The notes: generated from the letters alone by a model not told the origin. Shown: positions 1-5,084, counted from the stretch's first letter. The stretch: 5,127 bases of DNA from an uncultured Planctomycetaceae bacterium (GCA_903885855.1 CAISKG010000582.1:1-5127), one strand, 5' to 3'. Numbers and translations are program-made.

Positions 1-11
1 CTGCAAGCGAA

Positions 12-84
12 GCCAGGATGGCGAAGCGCCGCAGACGCGGAGAGAGCGGAGGCCAGGGATGGCCGGAGCGAACGTCCGGCGACG
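12..84. repeat. Cluster of four short perfect hairpins
   Basis: Four perfect inverted repeats follow one another. GCCA (12-15) pairs with TGGC (19-22) over a GGA loop. CCGC (29-32) pairs with GCGG (37-40) over AGAC. GGCCA (51-55) pairs with TGGCC (60-64) over GGGA, a GNRA-type tetraloop. CGTC (73-76) pairs with GACG (81-84) over CGGC. The first and third are related in sequence (GCCAGG, then TGGC, then a nearby GCG), so the block looks like a duplicated unit of about 40 nt. The stems are short, and 4-bp stems are common by chance at this GC content; the duplication and regular spacing are the better evidence. Possible roles are a dispersed intergenic repeat or an RNA structure in the tail of an upstream transcript. 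Confidence 0.45.
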
Positions 85-90
85 GGGCAC

Positions 91-172
91 GGGCGCCCCC
101 CGAGCGGCGCACACGCACGCCCCCCAAGCGGCCGAACGCGCATGGGCGCCCCCCGAGCGGCACACGCAACGC
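91..172. repeat. C-rich direct repeat, about 17 nt core, three copies
   Basis: A core of GCCCCCC followed by RAGCGGC occurs at 95-108, 119-132 and 148-161. Copies one and three share a longer match: both begin GGGCGCCCCCC (91 and 144) and both continue with ACACGCA after the core. Copy two has A for G at the first base after the C run. A fourth, degenerate version (seven C, then GGGCGGT) lies at 232-246. Spacing is irregular (24 and 29 nt), so this is not a CRISPR array or an exact tandem satellite. The function is unknown; it may be a dispersed intergenic repeat, a set of protein-binding sites, or residue of local duplication. Confidence 0.5.
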
Positions 173-192
173 CCGCCAGCGACGCCAACCAT

Positions 193-266
193 CTGACACC
201 GATCCGCCCCGGCCGGGCGAGGCGGCGCGGTGCCCCCCCGGGCGGTGCTTTCAGGCTGCGTGTCAG
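193..266 (+). other. Nested inverted repeat, possible structured leader
   Basis: CTGACAC (193-199) is perfectly complementary to GTGTCAG (260-266), and inside it CCGCCC (204-209) is perfectly complementary to GGGCGG (240-245). The two nested stems enclose a GC-rich core. The outer stem is not purely G/C, so it is less likely to be a compositional accident than the others. No known riboswitch or ncRNA family is recognised. It could be an RNA fold in a leader or a remnant repeat. Confidence 0.3.
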
Positions 267-279
267 GGATTTAGAATCC
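248..279 (+). promoter_or_regulatory. Possible sigma-70-type promoter for the operon
   Basis: TAGAAT (272-277) differs from the TATAAT consensus at one base and sits in the only AT-rich island of the upstream region. The best -35 match 18 nt upstream is CTTTCA (248-253), only three of six. The hexamer is also embedded in a perfect hairpin, GGATT (267-271) with AATCC (275-279) over a TAG loop, which could equally be an operator half-site pair. A start near 284 would give a leader of about 165 nt. This is a weak call made from position and composition. Confidence 0.25.
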
Positions 280-419
280 GCCCCGGGGGAGCCGATACCC
301 AGCACACGCGCGCCGGTCCCCTGCCCTGCCGCGGGCATCCAGCGCCCCGCGAGCCGAGGCCCCCAGCGATCCGCAAACCGCCGAGTCTGCCACGCGTCCC
401 GATCCTCCGGCCCCGTGCC

Positions 420-431
420 CGGACCGGTCCG
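420..431. promoter_or_regulatory. 12-bp perfect palindrome before the first gene
   Basis: CGGACCGGTCCG reads the same on both strands and ends 18 nt upstream of the oxidoreductase start codon. The placement would suit a dimeric repressor operator or a 5'-UTR hairpin. In DNA this GC-rich a few perfect 12-bp palindromes are expected by chance in 5 kb, so position is the main argument. Confidence 0.2.
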
Positions 432-439
432 CACAACCC

Positions 440-444
440 GAGGA
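440..444 (+). promoter_or_regulatory. Ribosome binding site supporting the start at 450
   Basis: GAGGA lies 5 nt before the ATG at 450. Together with the twin-arginine signal that begins 20 residues in, it favours 450 over the more distant in-frame ATG at 18. Confidence 0.5.
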
Positions 445-449
445 CACCC

Positions 450-1880
450 ATGCCCCGCGACGAAGCGACGCAGCCCTCTTCCCAGCCCACCACCAGCGGC
501 CGCAGTTCGCGGCGGCGATTCCTCGACACCACGGCGGCCGCGGGAGCGGCGCTGGCCGGCGCGGGCGTGGCCGCGGCCCAGGAGAAGCAGGCCGAGGTGC
601 CGAAGGTGTTTCCCGGCGGGAGCGACGCGATCCGCATCGCCCTCATCGGCTGCGGCGGCCGCGGCGGCGGGGCGGCGGTCGACGCGCTGTCCGTGCAGGG
701 GGCGCCGCTGAAGCTCGTGGCCATGGCCGACGTCTTCAAGGAGCGGGCCGACATCGTGCGGCGGTCGATCGGGGAGCAGTTCGAGGGGAAGTTCGACGTG
801 CCCGACGAGCGGGTGTTCGTCGGCTTCGACGCCTACAAGGAGGCGATCGACTATCTCAAGCCGGGCGACATCGCCATCTTCGCCACCCCCGTCGCCTTCC
901 GGGCGGCGCACTTCGCCTACGCGATCGAGAAGGGGGTGCACACGTTCATGGAGAAGCCCGTCTCGCTCGACGGGCCGAGCACGCAGCGGATCATCGAGCT
1001 GGCGAAGAAGGCCGACGAGAAGAATCTCAAGGTCGGTGTCGGGCTGATGTGCCGCCACTGCGAGCGGCGCCGCGAGCTCCACGAGCGGCTCCGGGCCGGC
1101 GAGGCGGGGGAGCTGATGGATTTCCGCGGCTACCGGATGCACACGCCGGCGCAGAGCCCGAACCTCTTCCCCGGACCGCCGGAGGGGATCAGCGAGTTGC
1201 TCTGGCAGATCCGGCGCTTCCACGGCTTCATCTGGGCCTCGGGCGGGATCTTCAGCGATTATTACGTCCACCACATCGACGAGGTGTGCTGGATGAAGGG
1301 GGCGTGGCCGGTGACGGCCGAGGCCACCGGCGGGCGGCACGAGAAGCTGAAGATGGACGACCAGAACTTCGACAACTACGCCGTCGAGTACACGTTCCCC
1401 GACGGGACGAAGTTTTTCTACTCCGGCCGCCACATCAAGAACTGCGACCAGAAGTTCGGCGTCTTCGGGCGCGGCACGAAGGGGGCCTTCACGATCTCCG
1501 CCAGCGGCCATTCGCCCGCGCGGTGCGCGATCTACAAGGGGCAGGCGGAGGACAAGGACAAGCTCCTCTGGACGGCCGAGCAGCCGGAGCCGAATCCCTA
1601 CCGCGTGGAGTGGGAGCACCTCGTCGACGCGATCATCAACGACAAGCCCTACAACGAGGCGGTGCGGGGGGCGGAGGCGAGCCTGGCGACGGCGATGGGG
1701 CGGATCGCCGCCCACACGGGGAAGGTCGTGACGTGGGACGAGCTCATCAAGGGCGACTACGACCTGACGAAGGACGTGGCCGGCTTCACGGCCAACTCGC
1801 CGGCGCCGGTCCGGCTCCTGCCCGACTTCACCTACCCGGTGCCGTCGCCGGGGAGGTTCAAGTACGAGTACCACGACTGA
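450..1880 (+). CDS. Tat-exported Gfo/Idh/MocA family oxidoreductase
   Basis: This 476-residue protein is predicted to be an NAD(P)-dependent sugar or cyclitol oxidoreductase exported folded by the Tat system. Residues 20-25 (SRRRFL) form the twin-arginine motif, followed by an Ala/Gly-rich hydrophobic stretch (about 27-43) and an AAA site before Gln44. The Rossmann fold starts at Ile61 with the glycine motif G67-C-G-G-R-G72. The EKP signature is at 168-170, with the catalytic-type lysine K169. The C-terminal domain carries GGIFSDYYVHHID (265-277), matching the family's HxxD substrate-site motif (H274, D277). Length is normal for the planctomycete-type members. Zymomonas glucose-fructose oxidoreductase is the precedent for a Tat-exported member with bound cofactor. 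It heads the operon, 37 nt before the next gene. Substrate cannot be read from sequence. Confidence 0.93.
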   Translation: MPRDEATQPSSQPTTSGRSSRRRFLDTTAAAGAALAGAGVAAAQEKQAEVPKVFPGGSDAIRIALIGCGGRGGGAAVDALSVQGAPLKLVAMADVFKERADIVRRSIGEQFEGKFDVPDERVFVGFDAYKEAIDYLKPGDIAIFATPVAFRAAHFAYAIEKGVHTFMEKPVSLDGPSTQRIIELAKKADEKNLKVGVGLMCRHCERRRELHERLRAGEAGELMDFRGYRMHTPAQSPNLFPGPPEGISELLWQIRRFHGFIWASGGIFSDYYVHHIDEVCWMKGAWPVTAEATGGRHEKLKMDDQNFDNYAVEYTFPDGTKFFYSGRHIKNCDQKFGVFGRGTKGAFTISASGHSPARCAIYKGQAEDKDKLLWTAEQPEPNPYRVEWEHLVDAIINDKPYNEAVRGAEASLATAMGRIAAHTGKVVTWDELIKGDYDLTKDVAGFTANSPAPVRLLPDFTYPVPSPGRFKYEYHD

Positions 1881-1917
1881 CGCCCGGCCCGGCGCCACGA
1901 CTTCCTCCGGGATCCCC

Positions 1918-2637
1918 ATGCCAGCCCTCCCCATCACCCGTCCGGTCGTCCAGATCTCGCTCGACCTCACCGACATCGACGAGGCGCTCGAGACGGCGGC
2001 GCTGGCGCTGCGGGCGGGGGTCGACTGGCTCGAGGCGGGCACGCCGCTGATCCTGGCCGAGGGGCTGCACGGCGTGCGCGCGCTGCGGGGGGCGTTTCCC
2101 GGGGTGCCGGTGGTGGCCGACCTGAAGACGATGGACGGCGGCTACCTCGAGGCCGAGATGATGGCCAAGGCGGGGGCGACGCACGTCGTGGTGATGGCCC
2201 GGGCCCACGCCGAGACGGTGAAGTGCGTGGTGAAGGCGGGGCGCGACTTCGGCGTCGGGGTGATGGGCGACAACATGATCTGCGACGACATGGTCGCCGG
2301 GGCGAAGTGGCTCGAGGATCTGGGCTGCGACTACGTGATCCACCACGTCGGCTACGACGAGCGGCGCGGGATCGCGGCGGCGGGGGGGCGGATGCCGAGC
2401 CCGCTCGATCGGCTGCGCGAGGTGGTGGCGGCGGTCCGCGTGCCGGTGCAGGCGGTGGGGGGGCTGTCGCTCGAGCAGGCGATCCGCTGCCCGGAGTACG
2501 GGGCGCCGCTGGTGGTCCTCGGGGCGCCGCTCACGATCGACGCCGATTCGTTCAAGACCGCCGATGGCGACCTCGAGGCGTCGCTGCGGATGATCTGCGA
2601 GGCGGTCCACCGCCAGCCGCTGCCGTCGCGCGCCTGA
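1918..2637 (+). CDS. HUMPS-family protein (hexulose-6-phosphate synthase / keto-gulonate-6-phosphate decarboxylase-like)
   Basis: This 239-residue cytoplasmic protein is a (beta/alpha)8 barrel of the orotidine-phosphate decarboxylase superfamily. The diagnostic DxKxxD signature is present as ADLKTMDGG (D68, K70, D73) and is followed by EAEMMAKAGA, very close to hexulose-6-phosphate synthase. E39 in EAGTPLI matches the conserved barrel glutamate. HHVGYDE (142-148) corresponds to the HTGxDE of hexulose-6-phosphate synthases and not to the HRSRD of keto-gulonate-phosphate decarboxylases. AVGG (179-182) fits the late phosphate-binding loop. It is some 25-30 residues longer than typical synthases, mainly around 150-165 and at the C-terminus. 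Known members condense formaldehyde with ribulose 5-phosphate, reverse that reaction, or decarboxylate 3-keto-L-gulonate 6-phosphate. No partner isomerase is adjacent, so the exact reaction is open. Family call strong, reaction uncertain. Confidence 0.87.
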   Translation: MPALPITRPVVQISLDLTDIDEALETAALALRAGVDWLEAGTPLILAEGLHGVRALRGAFPGVPVVADLKTMDGGYLEAEMMAKAGATHVVVMARAHAETVKCVVKAGRDFGVGVMGDNMICDDMVAGAKWLEDLGCDYVIHHVGYDERRGIAAAGGRMPSPLDRLREVVAAVRVPVQAVGGLSLEQAIRCPEYGAPLVVLGAPLTIDADSFKTADGDLEASLRMICEAVHRQPLPSRA

Positions 2638-2658
2638 GGGCCCGCGCCGCCCCTCCCC

Positions 2659-2662
2659 GGAG
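2659..2662 (+). promoter_or_regulatory. Weak ribosome binding site of the dehydrogenase
   Basis: GGAG lies 7 nt before the ATG at 2670. It selects this start over the longer open frame upstream, whose extra translation overlaps the preceding gene out of frame and is Arg/Gly-rich noise. Confidence 0.4.
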
Positions 2663-2669
2663 CCCCTCC

Positions 2670-3701
2670 ATGCCGACCACGTTTCCCGGCGTCGTCAATT
2701 TCGCCGCCACCAAGGGCTCGGTGGAGCTGCGGCCGATGGCGCGGCCGGCGATCGGCCCCGGCGACGTGCTGCTGGAGGTGGCCAACGTCGGCGTCTGCGG
2801 CAGCGATCTGCACCAGTGGACCGGCGACCATTCCTGGCAGGTGAACTATCCGGTCGTGCTGGGGCACGAATTCGGCGGCCGGATCGCCGAGGTGGGGGGG
2901 GCGGTGGAGGGCTGGAAGGAGGGCGAGCGGGTGGTGAGCGAGACGGCGGCGATCATCTCCGCCGACAGCCCGCTGACGCGCCGCGGGCTCTACAACCTCG
3001 ATCCCACCCGGAAGGGCTTCGGCTACGGCGTGGACGGCGCGATGACGCGCTTCGTGCGCGTGCCGGCGCGGATCCTCCACCGCGTGCCCGACGGGCTCCC
3101 CTTCGAGCAGGCCTGCCTCACCGAGCCCTGCTGCGTGGCCTACAACGCCACGGTGCGCAACGCGCGGATCGAGCCCGGCGACCGGGTGATCGTGCTCGGG
3201 CCGGGCACGATCGGGATCCTCTGCGCGGCGATGGCGCGGCTGTGCGGGGCGGAGGTGGCGGTGGTGGGCCTCGAGGCCGACCGGACGCGCCTCGCGGTGG
3301 CCGAGCGTTACGGCTGCGAGGCGATCGTGGGCAGCCCGCGCGACTGGGCCTTCGCGCGCGACGGCCTGGGCTGCGACGGCGTGATCGACGCGGCGGGGGT
3401 GAGCGCCACGCTGGCGACGGCGCTCGACGTGGTGCGGCCGGCGGGGTGGATCAGCAAGGTGGGGTGGGGCCGGCAGCCGCTGGGGATGTCGCTCGACCCG
3501 CTGGTGCAGAAGAACGTCACGCTCCAGGGGAGCTACAGCCACAACTGGCCGATCTGGGAGCGCGTGCTGGCGCTCCTGGCCGGCGGGGCGCTCGACGTGC
3601 GGCCGATCATCGGGGGCGTGTGGCCGCTCGAGGAGTGGCACGAGGCCTTCGAGGCGATGCACTCCGGGGGGGTCGTGAAGAGCGTCCTGGCGCCGGCATG
3701 A
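2670..3701 (+). CDS. Zinc-dependent medium-chain sugar/polyol dehydrogenase
   Basis: This 343-residue cytoplasmic enzyme is predicted to oxidise a secondary alcohol of a sugar or polyol, or reduce the keto form, with NAD(P). The GroES-like domain holds the catalytic-zinc residues C43 (GVCGSDLH), H66 and E67 (GHEFGG), and E152 (TEPC), the pattern of sorbitol dehydrogenases. The Rossmann domain has GPGTIG (177-182), and E202 near the end of the second strand hints at NAD, though the strand-end residue may be G200. The structural-zinc lobe is present in outline (GLYNLD at 106-111), but the four cysteine positions are S97, S100, T103 and D111, so that zinc should be absent. Length is normal. It lies 32 nt after the HUMPS gene and overlaps the NagA-like gene by ATGA, which suggests coupled translation. 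Substrate is not determinable here. Confidence 0.93.
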   Translation: MPTTFPGVVNFAATKGSVELRPMARPAIGPGDVLLEVANVGVCGSDLHQWTGDHSWQVNYPVVLGHEFGGRIAEVGGAVEGWKEGERVVSETAAIISADSPLTRRGLYNLDPTRKGFGYGVDGAMTRFVRVPARILHRVPDGLPFEQACLTEPCCVAYNATVRNARIEPGDRVIVLGPGTIGILCAAMARLCGAEVAVVGLEADRTRLAVAERYGCEAIVGSPRDWAFARDGLGCDGVIDAAGVSATLATALDVVRPAGWISKVGWGRQPLGMSLDPLVQKNVTLQGSYSHNWPIWERVLALLAGGALDVRPIIGGVWPLEEWHEAFEAMHSGGVVKSVLAPA

Positions 3702-4951
3702 CGCCGCGGGGCGCGGGGCCCGGGCGGCCGGCGCGCGGGGCGGGGGTGCTCGTGGTGCGGGGGGGCACGGCCGTGCTCCCCGATCGCCTCCTGCCCGACG
3801 CGGTGGTGGAGTGCCGCGACGGCCGGATCACGCGCGTGGGACGCGGCGGGCGCGTGCCGCGCGGGGCGCGGGTCGTCGACGCCGGCGGGGGCTTCGTGGC
3901 GCCGGGCTTCGTCGATCTGCACGTCCACGGCGGCGGCGGGGCCGACTTCATGGACGCGACCCCCGAGGCGGTGCGCGCGGCGATCGCAGCCCACACGCGC
4001 CACGGCACCACCACGATCTTCCCCACCACCACCACCGGGTCCCCGGAGCGGATCCGGGCCATGCTCGCCGCCTGCCGTGCGGTGCGCGCCGCCGCGCGGC
4101 CCGCCGACGGCGCCCGGATCGGCGGGGTGCACGTCTACGGGCCCTACTTCGCCGCCGAGAAGGTGGGCTGCCATGCCGTCGCCGGCCGCCGCGATCCCCG
4201 CCCGGCGGAGTACGCGGCCTGGTTCCGCGACGACCTGGTGCGCGTGGCGACCTGCGCCGCCGAGCTGCCGGGGGCGGCCGCGTTCTACCGGGCGGCGGCG
4301 CGGCGCGGCTGCCTCGTCACCTGCGGCCACTCCAACGCCTCGTGGGAGGAGATGGCGCGGGCCTTCGCGGCCGGGGTGCGCCACGTCGACCACTTCTGGT
4401 GCGCGATGAGCTCGGTGGCGTCGCTGCGGGCCCGCTTCGGGACGCCCATGCGCGCGGGGATGGAGCAATTCGTGCTCGCCACGCCGGAGATGAGCACCGA
4501 GGTGATCGCCGACGGCGAGCATCTCGCCCCCGATCTCCTCGCCTTCGCGGCGCGGATGCTGGGGCCGCGGCGGCTGTGCCTGGTGACGGACTCCAGCCGG
4601 GCCCTCGACATGCCGCCGGGGCGCTACCGCTTCGGGGCCGGGGACGACGCGACGTGGTTCGAGAGCGACGGTCGGGTGGGCCGCGCCGGGGGGGCGCTGG
4701 CCAGCAGCGTGGCGGGGATGGACCGGATGCTGCGCACGATGCACGCCGCGAGCGACGTGGGGCTCGCGGCGGTGGTGCGGATGGCGTCGCTCACGCCGGC
4801 GGAGCGGGCGGGGATCGACGGCGAGACCGGCAGCCTCGCCGTGGGCAAGCGGGCCGACGTCGTCGTCCTCTCGCCGCGGCTGGCGGTGCGCGGCGTGATC
4901 GTGGCGGGAGTGCCGTGGGAGGGCGTGGATCCGTCGCCCACGGCCGGCTAG
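3698..4951 (+). CDS. NagA-like amidohydrolase (N-acetylglucosamine-6-phosphate deacetylase family)
   Basis: This 417-residue protein of the amidohydrolase superfamily matches N-acetylglucosamine-6-phosphate deacetylase, which removes acetate from the sugar phosphate in the cytoplasm. Visible landmarks are APGFVDLHVHG (H75, H77), TTTIFPTTTT (104-113), GHSNAS with H211, DHFWCAM with H232, ADGEH with H275, and LVTDS with the catalytic aspartate D298. The C-terminal GSLAVGKRADVVVL (378-391) is the usual closing beta-sandwich strand. Two departures stand out. The HLEGP motif is HVYGP here, so the metal-ligand glutamate (E131 in E. coli) is Y147; and the asparagine of HLFNAM is C235. The fold is clear, but the substrate or metal site may differ. 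The ATG overlaps the preceding stop (ATGA). A GTG at 3746 is an alternative start that would remove a Gly/Pro/Arg-rich N-terminus of 16 residues. Confidence 0.87.
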   Translation: MTPRGAGPGRPARGAGVLVVRGGTAVLPDRLLPDAVVECRDGRITRVGRGGRVPRGARVVDAGGGFVAPGFVDLHVHGGGGADFMDATPEAVRAAIAAHTRHGTTTIFPTTTTGSPERIRAMLAACRAVRAAARPADGARIGGVHVYGPYFAAEKVGCHAVAGRRDPRPAEYAAWFRDDLVRVATCAAELPGAAAFYRAAARRGCLVTCGHSNASWEEMARAFAAGVRHVDHFWCAMSSVASLRARFGTPMRAGMEQFVLATPEMSTEVIADGEHLAPDLLAFAARMLGPRRLCLVTDSSRALDMPPGRYRFGAGDDATWFESDGRVGRAGGALASSVAGMDRMLRTMHAASDVGLAAVVRMASLTPAERAGIDGETGSLAVGKRADVVVLSPRLAVRGVIVAGVPWEGVDPSPTAG

Positions 4952-4961
4952 CAGGCCGTGG
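4938..4961 (+). other. Hairpin with the NagA-like stop codon in its loop
   Basis: CCACGGCC (4938-4945) pairs perfectly with GGCCGTGG (4954-4961) over an 8-nt loop that contains the TAG stop (4949-4951). It has eight G/C-rich pairs and no T run after it. It could protect the transcript 3' end from exonucleases or simply reflect base composition. Confidence 0.4.
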
Positions 4962-4971
4962 CCGACATGGT

Positions 4972-4990
4972 CCGCCGCTGGATGCGGCGG
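4972..4990 (+). other. Perfect 7-bp GC hairpin downstream of the operon
   Basis: CCGCCGC (4972-4978) pairs perfectly with GCGGCGG (4984-4990) over TGGAT. It is the second of four successive hairpins after the NagA-like gene and ends 2 nt before the next. No T tract follows, so it is not a classical terminator by itself. Confidence 0.4.
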
Positions 4991-4992
4991 CA

Positions 4993-5028
4993 GACACCCC
5001 AGAAAAACCTCGGCTTTTTCGGGGTGTC
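4993..5028. terminator. Long bulged hairpin with internal A5/T5 tract, probable operon terminator
   Basis: GACACCCC (4993-5000) pairs with GGGGTGTC (5021-5028). Above a bulged A (5001), G5002 pairs with C5020 and AAAAA (5003-5007) pairs with TTTTT (5015-5019), leaving a 7-nt loop. That gives 14 pairs with one bulge, far beyond chance for this region. It lies about 40 nt after the last gene of the operon, where a terminator is expected. The T run is inside the stem and not after it, so the mechanism would not be the textbook intrinsic one. The near symmetry allows action in both directions. Confidence 0.55.
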
Positions 5029-5032
5029 ATGA

Positions 5033-5063
5033 GTGGAAAAAGGTCATGGATGACTTTTTCCAC
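5033..5063. terminator. Second bulged hairpin with internal A5/T5 tract
   Basis: GTGGAAAAA (5033-5041) pairs perfectly with TTTTTCCAC (5055-5063). Above a bulged G (5042), GTCA (5043-5046) pairs with TGAC (5051-5054) over a TGGA tetraloop. The plan (base stem, A5/T5 pairing, single bulge on the left arm, small loop) parallels the hairpin that ends 4 nt earlier, though the sequences differ. It may act with that hairpin as a double terminator or be half of an insertion-prone repeat element. Confidence 0.5.
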
Positions 5064-5084
5064 GGACGGCTAGACTCGGCGACG

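Larger units (their letters stand above)
1..449. other. Non-coding leader region upstream of the operon
   Basis: No convincing gene lies here. The frame of the first gene stays open up to an ATG at position 18, but the upstream translation is a low-complexity run of Arg, Pro, Gly and Ala with no domain. It precedes a twin-arginine signal that has to be near the N-terminus, so it is read as chance openness in high-GC DNA. What the stretch does hold is described in separate entries: short hairpins, a C-rich repeat, a nested inverted repeat, a possible -10 element and a palindrome. The far left could be the 3' flank of a gene outside the window. Confidence 0.75.

Noticed and set aside
91..172. 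CRISPR array
   Set aside because: Only three short, unevenly spaced and imperfect copies with no uniform spacers and no cas genes.
18..449. N-terminal extension of the oxidoreductase to an ATG at 18
   Set aside because: It would put about 144 low-complexity Arg/Pro/Gly residues before a Tat signal, and the region carries repeats and hairpins. The ATG at 450 has a ribosome binding site.
1909..1916. GGGATCCC palindrome just before the HUMPS start
   Set aside because: Eight bases is expected many times by chance at this composition.
1049..2050. Plus-strand open frame overlapping the oxidoreductase and HUMPS genes
   Set aside because: It is out of phase with both conserved proteins and has shadow composition.
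2352..3662. Long minus-strand open frame opposite the dehydrogenase
   Set aside because: The translation is rich in His, Arg, Pro and Ala with no domain, and it is antisense to clearly conserved genes. Such frames are a by-product of high GC.
3533..4744. Long minus-strand open frame opposite the NagA-like gene
   Set aside because: Same compositional artefact; no recognisable motif and no start signal.
3811..5073. Plus-strand open frame in another phase of the NagA-like gene
   Set aside because: Low-complexity Arg/Gly/Ala product overlapping a gene with clear catalytic motifs; its end runs through the hairpin cluster.
5049..5076. Promoter for the last gene (TAGACT at 5071-5076)
   Set aside because: Only four of six matches at -10 and no acceptable -35 at the right distance; not strong enough to annotate.
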